Source: an uncultured Eubacteriales bacterium (GTDB lineage Bacteria > Bacillota > Clostridia > Oscillospirales > Oscillospiraceae). From it: a stretch of DNA of 36,797 nt. The notes under the pieces were generated by a model. It had not been told where the DNA came from, made no database searches, and was given only the letters and a program-made list of their open reading frames with translations. Made by a program: the position numbers and the translations under genes. Numbering within the stretch: position 1 is the stretch's first letter; each line of letters starts with the position of its first letter. Below, piece by piece: positions 23,208-31,209 of the stretch. The stretch covers positions 1 through 36,797 of the forward strand of contig UQVA01000018.1 of NCBI GenBank assembly GCA_900544405.1, given 5' to 3'.

Positions 23208-24905
23208 ATGCTATTGCGAATCGACGGCCACGAAATTCAGCCCCAGCCCGGGCAAAGTCTTTTGAACCTGATTCGGCTTGCAGGACTGGATACGCCCGTT
23301 TTTTCCAAGCGTCCCATTGCGGCGAAAATCGCCGGTGACGTTTTCAATCTGCAATATGTCCCCGTCCGGGAGACCCCGGAGGACACCCCCACGGTCCGGC
23401 GGGCCATGGCCGCCAGCGGCGGCGAGATTCGCCTGTTGACCGTTTCGGACCCCACCGGCCGGGAGGTCTACAACCGGACTGCCCAGTTTGTTATCTTCCT
23501 GGCTCTGCGGCGGCTCTGGCCCCAGGCCCGGTGCAAAATGAACTGCACACTGGGGGAGGCGCTGTATATCGAAGTAGACGGGGCGGAATCTTTTGATGCC
23601 GACCGGCTCCGGGAGGAGATCAGTTCCATCGTTCAGGCGGACATTCCGCTGCTGCGGCGGCGGGTCTCCACCAAGGATGCCATGGCAGCCTATGCTGCCC
23701 AGGGGCTGAGCGACAAGGCACGGCTTCTTTCCTGGCGGGAAGCGCCGACCTTTGACGAGTATTACTATGGGGACTTTTCCGACTATTACTACGGAGAATT
23801 GGCCCCGTCCACCGGCTATCTGCAGCTTTGGGACGTGAAAGCCCTGGGCCACGGCTTCCTGTTTCTGTTCCCCTCGGACCGGGACCCGGACAAACTGGGC
23901 CAGTGGCCTCAGCTGCCGAATCTTTTCCAGGTCTACTCGGAAGGGGAGCGGTGGTGCAGTCTCATGGACTGCGAGAACGTGGCCGACCTGAATGAACTGA
24001 CCAAAAGCGGCAAGATTCGGGAGCTGATTCGGGTCAACGAAGCCCTCCACGAAAAGCGCTTTGCCCAAGTTGCAGACAGCATCTGCCAGCGGGGCGCCCG
24101 GGCAGTGCTGCTGGCGGGGCCCAGCTCCTCCGGAAAGACCACCTCTGCCAACCGTCTGGCCACCCAGCTGCGGGTCTACGGCAAAAAGCCCATTGTGATG
24201 AGCCTGGACGACTATTACCGGGACCGGGACACCATTGCCCCCGGCCCGGACGGCAAGCTGGACCTGGAACACATCAACACCTTGGACACAGAACTGTTCC
24301 GCAGTCAGTTGGGAGAACTGCTCCGGGGCGGCACGGTAGAATTGCCGGAATTCAATTTTCTCACCGGGAAGCGGGAGTGGCATGGGCGACACATGAAACT
24401 GCAGGAGGATTCCGTCATCCTGGTGGAGGGGCTTCACGGTCTGAATCCGGCGCTGCTGCCGGAGGGCATTGACCCGAAGGCCATTTTCCGGATGTATGTA
24501 AGCCCCCTGCTGCCCCTGAATCTGGACAACCACAACCGCATCCCCACCAGCTATCTGCGGCTGCTGCGGCGCATTGTCCGGGACCACGAGACCCGTGGAG
24601 CCAGCGTGGCCCATACCATGTCCATGTGGGATTCCGTACGGGCAGGGGAGCGGCGGTGGATCTTCCCTTATCAGGAGAACGCCGATGTGATCTTCAACAG
24701 TTCTACGCTCTATGAATTGGCGGTGCTGAAAAAACACATTTATCCGCTTCTGCTGGCGGTCACGCCGGAGGAAAGCTGCTATGAGCAGGTCCGGGGCGTG
24801 GTCAAAATTCTGAACTACGTTCTCGAAGCCGATGTGGACGATGAAATTCCCCCCACCAGTCTGGTCCGGGAGTTCATCGGCGGCAATACCTTTTATCGGA
24901 AATAA
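23208..24905 (+). CDS. TGS-domain/uridine kinase-like nucleoside kinase
   Basis: The 565-residue product joins an N-terminal region like threonyl-tRNA synthetase (TGS-like start, then an editing-domain-like part to about 230) to a C-terminal uridine kinase-like P-loop domain. Walker A is GPSSSGKTT at 304-312. SLDDYYRD and LDTELFRSQL follow as in phosphoribulokinase/uridine kinase proteins. ILVEGLHGLNP and RLLRRIVRDHETRG complete the pattern. The substrate is not established for this fusion family; uridine or cytidine is a guess. AGGAGG precedes ATG by six bases. It lies 12 bases after the feo genes and is probably co-transcribed, though no functional link is known. Confidence 0.85.
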   Translation: MLLRIDGHEIQPQPGQSLLNLIRLAGLDTPVFSKRPIAAKIAGDVFNLQYVPVRETPEDTPTVRRAMAASGGEIRLLTVSDPTGREVYNRTAQFVIFLALRRLWPQARCKMNCTLGEALYIEVDGAESFDADRLREEISSIVQADIPLLRRRVSTKDAMAAYAAQGLSDKARLLSWREAPTFDEYYYGDFSDYYYGELAPSTGYLQLWDVKALGHGFLFLFPSDRDPDKLGQWPQLPNLFQVYSEGERWCSLMDCENVADLNELTKSGKIRELIRVNEALHEKRFAQVADSICQRGARAVLLAGPSSSGKTTSANRLATQLRVYGKKPIVMSLDDYYRDRDTIAPGPDGKLDLEHINTLDTELFRSQLGELLRGGTVELPEFNFLTGKREWHGRHMKLQEDSVILVEGLHGLNPALLPEGIDPKAIFRMYVSPLLPLNLDNHNRIPTSYLRLLRRIVRDHETRGASVAHTMSMWDSVRAGERRWIFPYQENADVIFNSSTLYELAVLKKHIYPLLLAVTPEESCYEQVRGVVKILNYVLEADVDDEIPPTSLVREFIGGNTFYRK

Positions 24906-24910
24906 GCGTG

Positions 24911-24936
24911 CGCCGGGGCATTTGCTCCGGCGTTTT
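24911..24936 (+). terminator. Terminator after the nucleoside kinase gene
   Basis: A 10-bp stem with one wobble pair (24911-24920 with 24923-24932) followed by TTTT. It starts six bases after the stop codon. Confidence 0.85.
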
Positions 24937-24938
24937 GC

Positions 24939-24967
24939 TTGCAAGTTCGGGAAGAATATGATATACT
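24939..24967 (+). promoter_or_regulatory. Promoter of the malic enzyme gene
   Basis: TTGCAA (24939-24944), 17 bases, TATACT (24962-24967) with an extended TGA. It begins directly after the preceding terminator. The short leader contains a small GTTCCC/GGGAAC hairpin. Confidence 0.7.
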
Positions 24968-25015
24968 GGCGCCAGGAAATCCGTTCCCGTGGGAACGATG
25001 CAAAGGAGAAAATTT

Positions 25016-26188
25016 ATGGATTACGCAGCCGAATCTTTGAAAATGCACTATGCCCTGAAGGGCAAGCTGGAAGTGACCCCCCGTGCCCGGGTGGACAGCA
25101 AGGATGCCCTGTCCCTGGCCTATACCCCCGGCGTGGCCCAGCCCTGCCTGGAGATTCAGAAGGATATCAACAAAAGCTACGAACTGACCCGCCGGTGGAA
25201 CACCGTGGCCGTTGTTACCGACGGCACCGCCGTGCTGGGCCTGGGCGACATTGGCCCGGAGGCCGGTATGCCCGTGATGGAGGGCAAGTGCGTCCTTTTT
25301 AAGGCCTTCGGCGATGTGGACGCCATCCCCCTGTGCATCCGCAGCAAGAATGTGGACGACATCGTGAACACCGTGGCCCTGCTGGCCGGGTCCTTCGGCG
25401 GCATCAATCTGGAGGACATTTCCTCTCCCCGGTGCTTTGAGATTGAGCAGAAGCTCATCGAGCGCTGCGACATTCCCGTATTCCACGACGATCAGCACGG
25501 CACCGCCGTTATCACCCTGGCCGGTCTGCTGAACGCCCTGCGGCTGGTGGGGAAGAAGCTGGAGGACGTGAAGATCGTCACCTCCGGCGCCGGTGCCGCC
25601 GGTATTGCCATCATCAAGCTGCTCATCAGCATGGGGGCCAAGCACGTGGTCATGACCGACCGGAAGGGCGCTATTTACGCCGGACGGGAGGGCCTGAACG
25701 CCGTGAAGGAGGAGATTGCCGCCGTCACCAATCAGGAAAAAGAGTCCGGAACCCTGGCCCAGGTCATCCGTGGAGCCGACGTGTTCATCGGCGTGTCCGC
25801 TCCCGGCACGTTGACGAAGGAAATGGTCTCCACTATGGCCAAGGACGCCATCATCTTCGCCTGCGCCAATCCGGTCCCGGAAATCTTCCCGGACGAGGCC
25901 AAGGCCGGCGGCGCTGCCGTTGTTTCTACAGGCCGCAGCGACTATCCCAACCAGGTCAACAATGTGCTGGCCTTCCCCGGCATTTTCCGGGGCGCTTTGG
26001 ACGTGCGGGCCTCCCGCATCAATGATGAGATGAAGATTGCCGCCGCCTACGCTCTGGCCGACCTGGTAGGGGAGAATGAGCTGAATGCGGACTATATCCT
26101 GCCCGCCGCCTTTGACCCCCGTGTGAAGGACGCCGTGGCCAAAGCCGTGGCCGAAGCCGCCCGGAAGAGCGGCGTGGCACGTATCTAA
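25016..26188 (+). CDS. Malic enzyme (NAD(P)-dependent)
   Basis: Malic enzyme decarboxylates malate to pyruvate with reduction of NAD(P)+. The 390-residue product is the short bacterial form without the phosphotransacetylase-like extension. The catalytic motifs are AYTPGVAQP (35-43), GLGDIGPEAGMPVMEGK (75-91), FKAFGDVDA and FHDDQHGTAV (156-165). The dinucleotide fold starts with GAGAAGIA (191-198). The C-terminal ACANPVPEI is also typical. I start at ATG 25016 behind AAAGGAG. Whether it prefers NAD or NADP cannot be read with confidence. It is a single-gene unit. Confidence 0.95.
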   Translation: MDYAAESLKMHYALKGKLEVTPRARVDSKDALSLAYTPGVAQPCLEIQKDINKSYELTRRWNTVAVVTDGTAVLGLGDIGPEAGMPVMEGKCVLFKAFGDVDAIPLCIRSKNVDDIVNTVALLAGSFGGINLEDISSPRCFEIEQKLIERCDIPVFHDDQHGTAVITLAGLLNALRLVGKKLEDVKIVTSGAGAAGIAIIKLLISMGAKHVVMTDRKGAIYAGREGLNAVKEEIAAVTNQEKESGTLAQVIRGADVFIGVSAPGTLTKEMVSTMAKDAIIFACANPVPEIFPDEAKAGGAAVVSTGRSDYPNQVNNVLAFPGIFRGALDVRASRINDEMKIAAAYALADLVGENELNADYILPAAFDPRVKDAVAKAVAEAARKSGVARI

Positions 26189-26212
26189 CGATCCTTCCAA
26201 AACTTCATATTG

Positions 26213-26246
26213 CCCCGCCGGAGGTTTCTCTTCGGCGGGGATTTGT
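26213..26246 (+). terminator. Terminator after the malic enzyme gene
   Basis: Stem CCCCGCCG/CGGCGGGG (26213-26220 with 26233-26240) with a 12-base loop, followed by ATTTGT. The T tract is modest. Confidence 0.75.
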
Positions 26247-26318
26247 CAGTCTGACAAAATTTTCCAGAAATCTTCGGTAGAAATTGGAAATATTTTTCGT
26301 ATTTCCCTCTGGGGGAAA

Positions 26319-26347
26319 TTGACTTTCGCAGGGAAATCGTGTATAGT
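26319..26347 (+). promoter_or_regulatory. Promoter of the hypB operon
   Basis: TTGACT (26319-26324), 17 bases, TATAGT (26342-26347). The upstream bases 26247-26318 are rich in short GGAAAT/ATTTCC inverted repeats of unknown meaning. Confidence 0.75.
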
Positions 26348-26392
26348 GAATAGAAAGTTAGTTTGGGCTTTTTAAGCTCCAAGGAGGAACCT

Positions 26393-27064
26393 ATGGACCC
26401 CTATCGCATTATTGAAGTGAAGCAAAGCATTTTTGCCGACAACAACGCCGACGCAGAAAATCTGCGCCGGGAAATGAAAGCGCAAGGCACGTTTCTGGTG
26501 AATCTCATGTCCTCGCCGGGTTCCGGCAAGACCACCACCTTGACCAAACTGCTCGCCGCTCTGCCGAAGGATATGAAGGTCGGCGTGATGGAGGCGGACA
26601 TTGATTCCGACGTAGATGCGGACACCATTTCCCGGACCGGCACCCGTGTCATTCAGCTGCACACCGGCGGGATGTGCCATCTGGATGCGGACATGACCCG
26701 CCAGGGCGTCCGGCAGCTGGGCAGCTCGGACCTGGACCTGGTAATTCTGGAAAACGTGGGCAATCTGGTGTGCCCGGCGGAATTCGACACCGGGGCGGCC
26801 CTGAATATGATGATCTTATCCGTGCCGGAGGGCCACGACAAGCCCCTGAAATACCCGCTGGTGTTCCAGGTCTGTGATGTGATGATCGTCAATAAAATCG
26901 ATGTGCTGCCGTATTTCGACTTTGACATGGAAAAGGTCACGGCCTACGCCCGGAAGCGGAACCCCAACATCCGCATTTTCCCCATCAGCGCCAAAACAGG
27001 GGAGGGCATCGACGTTCTGGCCCAATGGCTGACGGAGACCGTTCAGAACTGGAAAGCAAAATAA
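26393..27064 (+). CDS. hypB: Hydrogenase nickel incorporation GTPase HypB
   Basis: HypB is a SIMIBI-class GTPase that works with HypA to load nickel into [NiFe]-hydrogenase, or into other nickel enzymes in some species. The 223-residue product has the P-loop SSPGSGKTT at 40-48. The nickel/zinc site CH at 95-96 lies in GGMCHLDADM. ENVGNLVCPAEFD (120-132) and NKID (167-170) follow. It lacks the N-terminal His-rich nickel-storage stretch seen in some HypB. ATG follows AAGGAGG. It starts a three-gene cluster ending with hypA. Confidence 0.94.
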   Translation: MDPYRIIEVKQSIFADNNADAENLRREMKAQGTFLVNLMSSPGSGKTTTLTKLLAALPKDMKVGVMEADIDSDVDADTISRTGTRVIQLHTGGMCHLDADMTRQGVRQLGSSDLDLVILENVGNLVCPAEFDTGAALNMMILSVPEGHDKPLKYPLVFQVCDVMIVNKIDVLPYFDFDMEKVTAYARKRNPNIRIFPISAKTGEGIDVLAQWLTETVQNWKAK

Positions 27065-27109
27065 CAAATCACACATACACACACGAAATCACATACGGGG
27101 AGAGAGAAC

Positions 27110-29974
27110 ATGATTGACGAAGAACTGAAAAAGCGAGCCTGGAATCCGGAGGCCAAGAGCCACAAGGTTACGCGGGAGAAGGTCGTGAAGGTCGGCAAGA
27201 TGATCACCGACGTCATTGACCACAAATTCGGCAAAATTACCACCCAGGATGCGGAATACTGGGGCCTGGAGGCTCTGCTGACCGACGAAATGTGCGACAT
27301 TATGCTGGCCATGGGTCTGCGCAAGCCCCACACCGTCCCGGAACTCTGGAAGCTCTGCAACGTGGCCGAGGAGGGTAAGGCCCATTTCCAGGAGGTTCTG
27401 GACCAGCTTTCTTTCCTGGGCCTGCTGGAATACGACTACGGCTATCACTATGACCACAACGGCCGCACCGCTCCCCAGTCCGAGCGGCGGTACTTCGTAC
27501 CCATGTTCGTGCCGGGTTCTGCGGAACTGCTGAACATCGACGAAAGCGGCAGCGGCGAGAACCCCTGCTACGGCGAGCGGGGCGAAATCCCTTATAACAA
27601 GCGACTTGCGGAGCATCCGGAGCTGGCCCCCTTCTTTGAGCGCATGACCTATGTGCCGCTGGCGGGAAAAACGCATCTGATGCCTCCCGGTGGCGGCGGC
27701 GTGGGTATGCACGTCATTCCCGTTGAGAAGGCCATCCCCATGGAGAACCAGAGTCTGGACATCGAGCATCTTTCCTATTGGCTGAAAAAATTTGAAGGCC
27801 ACATCGGCGTGGCCCAATGCTCCTGCCGGGCCAGCCGAGGCGTGATGGGCGAGGGCTGCGCGGACGACCCCGCCTCCTGGTGCATCGGTGTTGGCGACTT
27901 TGCCGACTACTGCCGGGAGACCGGCAAGGGCCACGACATTACCTACGAAGAAGCCATCCGCATTCTGGAAAAGGCCGAGGAAAACGGCTTCGTCCATCAG
28001 ATCACCAACATTGACGGCGAGAATAAAATTTTCGGCATCTGTAACTGCAACGTACAGATCTGCAACGCCCTGCGGACTTCTCAGCTGTTTAACACTCCCA
28101 ATCTGTCCCGGTCTGCCTACACTGCCGAGGTGGAGCGCAGCAAGTGCGTGGCCTGCGGCAAGTGCGTGGAGTATTGCCCCGCCGGTGCGGTAAAGCTGGG
28201 ACAGAAGCTCTGCGACAAGCACGGCAATGTGGTGGAATATCCCAAGCATGAGTTGCCCAACTCCATCAAGTGGGGTTCGGAGCATTGGGACCCGGACTAC
28301 CGGGACAACAACCGTAAAAACTGCTATGATAAGGGTACCGCCCCCTGCAAGACCGCCTGCCCCGCCCATGTGGCCGTGCAGGGCTATCTGAAGCTGGCTG
28401 CTCAGGGGAAATATCAGGAGGCCCTGGCTCTTATCAAGAAGGACAATCCCTTCCCTGCGGTCTGCGGCCGCATTTGCAACAAGCGCTGCGAGGAAGCCTG
28501 CACCCGTGGGACCATCGACCAGGCCGTGGCCATCGATGCCGTGAAGAAATTCCTGGCCGAGCAAGACCTGAATGCCGACACCCGCTACATCCCGCCGGTC
28601 GTCATCGCCTCCAACCGTCTGGACCATTGGGCCCAGAAAATCGCCATCATCGGCTCCGGCCCTGCGGGTCTCTCTGCCGCTTACTATCTGGCCACCAAGG
28701 GCTACAAGCCCACGGTCTTTGAAAAGAGCGCCAAGCCCGGCGGTATGCTGACCTACGGCATTCCTTCCTTCAAGCTGGAAAAGAACATCATCGACGCCGA
28801 AATCCAGGTCATCCGGGAATTGGGCGTGGAGATCAAGTGCGGCGTAGAGGTTGGCAAGGACGTGACCATAGCGCAGCTGCGAGCGCAGGGCTATGAGGCA
28901 TTTTATATTGCCATCGGCTGCCAGGGCGGCCGTCTGCCCGGCGTACCGGGGGACGATGCTCTGGGAACTGCCATCGCCGTGGACTTCCTGCACCACGCTC
29001 TGGAGGATGAGACCCAGAAAATGGAGGGCAAGACCGTGGTCATCGGCGGCGGCAACGTGGCCGTGGACTGCACCAAGACCGCTTCCCGATTCGGCTCCTG
29101 CAACGTGTCCATGGTGTGCCTGGAATCCCGGGAGACCATGCCGGCCTCCAAGAATGAGATTGCCGAGACATTGGAAGAGGGTATCACCATCTGCAACGGC
29201 TGGGGTCCCAAGGAACTGAAAAAGGACGCCCAGGGCCATGTGACCGCCGTGGTGTTCAAGCGCTGCCTGCGGACCATCGACCCGGAGACCAAGAAATTCT
29301 CCCCGGTGTACGACGAGCAGGAGACCATGACGCTGGAAGCGGACCATGTGGTGTTCGCCATCGGCCAGGCCATCAACTGGGGCAGGCTGCTGGAGGGCAC
29401 CAAAGTTGAATTCTGGCGGGGCAACTATCCCGTGGCCGACCCGCTGACCTACCAGACCGCCGAGCCGGATATTTTCGTGGGCGGCGACGTATATCACGGG
29501 CCAAAATTCGCCATCGACGCCATCGAGGACGGCAAGTGCGCCGCCGAGTCTCTGCACCGCTATGTCCATAAGGGTGCGGACCTGAAAACCGGCCGGAACC
29601 GTCGGGATTTCATCATGCTGGATAAGGACAATATCTCCGTGGAATGCTATGACCACGCCGGCCGTCAGGAAGCAGGGCTGGACGAAAGCGTGCCCAAGCA
29701 CTCCTTCCGGGATGCCCACAAGACCCTGACCGCCGAGCAGGTGAAAATCGAGACGGCCCGGTGCCTGGGCTGCGGTGCCAGCTGGGTGGACCCCAACAAG
29801 TGCATCGGCTGCGGCGTGTGTACCACCAAATGCGTCTTTGATGCCATTCATCTGAAGCGGGATCATCCGGAATGTTCCAAGATGATGAAGGCCGAGGATA
29901 AAGTCAAGGGCATCCTGCCCATGGCCTTCAAGCGTCTGGGCCAGACCGTGGTCACGAAGGTCAAGAAGGACTGA
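27110..29974 (+). CDS. Large Fe-S/FAD oxidoreductase (GltD-like core)
   Basis: The 954-residue product is a multidomain electron-transfer flavoprotein. Residues 1-340 are unassigned, with a helical start and Cys clusters CSCRASRGVMGEGC (237-250) and CNCNVQIC (311-318). A ferredoxin motif CVACGKCVEYC is at 346-356. An Fe-S region like dihydropyrimidine dehydrogenase/GltD is at about 413-483. The FAD site is GSGPAG at 515-520 and the NADPH site is GGGNVAVD at 646-653. A last ferredoxin motif with CIGCGVCTTKC is at 898-908. It probably moves electrons between NAD(P)H and ferredoxin or a bound partner; the substrate is unknown. GGGGAGAG precedes ATG. It lies between hypB and hypA, three bases before the latter. 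Confidence 0.88.
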   Translation: MIDEELKKRAWNPEAKSHKVTREKVVKVGKMITDVIDHKFGKITTQDAEYWGLEALLTDEMCDIMLAMGLRKPHTVPELWKLCNVAEEGKAHFQEVLDQLSFLGLLEYDYGYHYDHNGRTAPQSERRYFVPMFVPGSAELLNIDESGSGENPCYGERGEIPYNKRLAEHPELAPFFERMTYVPLAGKTHLMPPGGGGVGMHVIPVEKAIPMENQSLDIEHLSYWLKKFEGHIGVAQCSCRASRGVMGEGCADDPASWCIGVGDFADYCRETGKGHDITYEEAIRILEKAEENGFVHQITNIDGENKIFGICNCNVQICNALRTSQLFNTPNLSRSAYTAEVERSKCVACGKCVEYCPAGAVKLGQKLCDKHGNVVEYPKHELPNSIKWGSEHWDPDYRDNNRKNCYDKGTAPCKTACPAHVAVQGYLKLAAQGKYQEALALIKKDNPFPAVCGRICNKRCEEACTRGTIDQAVAIDAVKKFLAEQDLNADTRYIPPVVIASNRLDHWAQKIAIIGSGPAGLSAAYYLATKGYKPTVFEKSAKPGGMLTYGIPSFKLEKNIIDAEIQVIRELGVEIKCGVEVGKDVTIAQLRAQGYEAFYIAIGCQGGRLPGVPGDDALGTAIAVDFLHHALEDETQKMEGKTVVIGGGNVAVDCTKTASRFGSCNVSMVCLESRETMPASKNEIAETLEEGITICNGWGPKELKKDAQGHVTAVVFKRCLRTIDPETKKFSPVYDEQETMTLEADHVVFAIGQAINWGRLLEGTKVEFWRGNYPVADPLTYQTAEPDIFVGGDVYHGPKFAIDAIEDGKCAAESLHRYVHKGADLKTGRNRRDFIMLDKDNISVECYDHAGRQEAGLDESVPKHSFRDAHKTLTAEQVKIETARCLGCGASWVDPNKCIGCGVCTTKCVFDAIHLKRDHPECSKMMKAEDKVKGILPMAFKRLGQTVVTKVKKD

Positions 29975-29977
29975 GCC

Positions 29978-30322
29978 ATGCACGAGCTTGGCGTTGTGTT
30001 CCATATTGCCGACAGCGTGGTAAAAATCGCAGAGGAGAACCAGGCCAGCCATATCCGGCGGGTGGTGCTGGAAATCGGTGAAGTTTCGACCATCATTCCC
30101 AGCTACCTGCTGGATGTCTGGAGCTGGAACTGCAAGCGTGTTCCCATGCTGGAAGGATGCGAGCTGACGGTGGAGGAGATTCCCGCCGTCACCTACTGCA
30201 CCGCCTGCGGCAAGACCTATCCCACCGTGCCCCAGGGGAAGATATGTCCCTACTGCGGCAGCGAGGAGACGTACTTGCAGCAGGGAAATGAAGTGGAGAT
30301 CAAAGAGATCGCCGTGGAATAA
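29978..30322 (+). CDS. hypA: Hydrogenase maturation nickel metallochaperone HypA
   Basis: HypA binds nickel through its N-terminal Met-His-Glu and delivers it with HypB. The 114-residue product begins MHELGV and has the zinc ribbon CTACGKTYPTV...CPYCGS, with two CxxC pairs at about 70-91. Length and layout are normal. It starts three bases after the oxidoreductase stop. With hypB it forms a nickel-insertion pair, but hypC, hypD, hypE, hypF and hydrogenase subunits are not in the window. Confidence 0.93.
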   Translation: MHELGVVFHIADSVVKIAEENQASHIRRVVLEIGEVSTIIPSYLLDVWSWNCKRVPMLEGCELTVEEIPAVTYCTACGKTYPTVPQGKICPYCGSEETYLQQGNEVEIKEIAVE

Positions 30323-30380
30323 CGAAGAAAGGAACTGCTTTTTGAAGTATAATAATCGGATACTGGATCTTGTAGTCTGA

Positions 30381-30421
30381 CCGGGAGGTTGGCAAATCCA
30401 AGACCCAGCCATTCCTCCCGG
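30381..30421 (+). promoter_or_regulatory. Hairpin in the leader of the RNHCP gene
   Basis: CCGGGAGG (30381-30388) pairs with CCTCCCGG (30414-30421), with an inner TGGC/GCCA helix. No T run follows, so it is not an intrinsic terminator. A TATAAT lies upstream at 30348-30353 but without a clear -35, so the hairpin may be a leader element or the end of the hyp transcript. Confidence 0.4.
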
Positions 30422-30453
30422 AGAAATGCCAAAATTCTTTCGGAGGAATCAAC

Positions 30454-30879
30454 ATGAACCGTGAAAACAAGCGGAAACAATACGAAAAAGGCTATTACAA
30501 GACCCATCCCTGCACCGAGGGCTTTACCTGCAGATTCTGCGGCCGCCCCGTCAGCCCGGAGAACGCCGGAAGCGATCACCGGAACCATTGCCCCAACTGC
30601 CTGATGAGTCTCCATGTGGACGTGGAGCCGGGGGACCGGGAAAGCGACTGCGGTGGGCTTATGGAGCCGGTGGCCGTCTGGGTCCGCAAGGGCGGCGAGT
30701 GGGCCATAATCCACCGGTGCCGCCGCTGCGGCAAGTTAAGCTCTAATCGGGTGGCAGCGGACGATAACCCCATGAAGCTCATGAGCATTGCCCTGCGACC
30801 TTTGTGCCAGCCGCCGTTCCCCTTGGAGCGCATTGAGGAAATGACTGCCCTCATGGGCGGTGAAGGGAGCCTGGAATAA
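30454..30879 (+). CDS. RNHCP-domain protein
   Basis: The 141-residue product has the RNHCP motif that names its family at 43-47 (DHRNHCPNCL). It has several CxxC pairs: CRFC (26-29), CPNC (46-49) and CRRC (89-92). Together they point to zinc-ribbon-like metal binding. The family has no established function to my knowledge. ATG follows CGGAGG by seven bases. It is the last chromosomal gene before the integrated element. Confidence 0.85.
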   Translation: MNRENKRKQYEKGYYKTHPCTEGFTCRFCGRPVSPENAGSDHRNHCPNCLMSLHVDVEPGDRESDCGGLMEPVAVWVRKGGEWAIIHRCRRCGKLSSNRVAADDNPMKLMSIALRPLCQPPFPLERIEEMTALMGGEGSLE

Positions 30880-30885
30880 AAATTT

Positions 30886-30914
30886 GAGGACCGGCGCATT
30901 CCGGTCCTCATTTT
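30886..30914 (+). terminator. Terminator after the RNHCP gene
   Basis: Perfect 9-bp stem GAGGACCGG/CCGGTCCTC (30886-30894 with 30901-30909, six-base loop) followed by ATTTTT. Confidence 0.9.
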
Positions 30915-31178
30915 TAAGCATGGAGGTCATAAAACAAAACATTTCTTCATTTGTGCATACAGAATTTCCCTTGACGAAATCATAGGTCTTCATATTTTGA
31001 CGCATATAAAGTAAGCATCCTTGCCTCCGTAAATCCCGATTCGTTTATTTTTTATTGATTTGATAGACGGAAATCTTCTTATAAGCCCGCGCAAGTGTTT
31101 ATAAAACCTTGCGAAAATGGCTTAAAATCAAGGCTTAACAGTCGTAAGGAACTATAAGTCTTGCGGTTGGGGCAGAGG
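30915..31178. other. AT-rich junction between chromosome and integrated element
   Basis: No gene is supported here. The base composition turns AT-rich between the RNHCP terminator and the recombinase. The left attachment site should lie in or near this stretch, but without the right end or an empty site it cannot be placed. Confidence 0.5.
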
Positions 31179-31209
31179 ACGGTGTGACCGTAAAGGTCAC
31201 GCCGTTTTT
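31179..31209 (+). terminator. Terminator at the recombinase 3' end
   Basis: An 11-bp stem with one wobble pair (31179-31189 with 31195-31205) followed by five T on the plus strand. It overlaps the recombinase stop codon but points the other way, so it could block transcription entering the element from the chromosome. Confidence 0.7.

Noticed and set aside
27089..30412. A 1107-codon open frame antisense to the Fe-S/FAD oxidoreductase
   Set aside because: It mirrors the coding strand of well-supported genes (oxidoreductase and hypA), has His/Gly/Leu-rich random composition, no good ribosome binding site and no domains. It is a by-product of GC-rich codon use.
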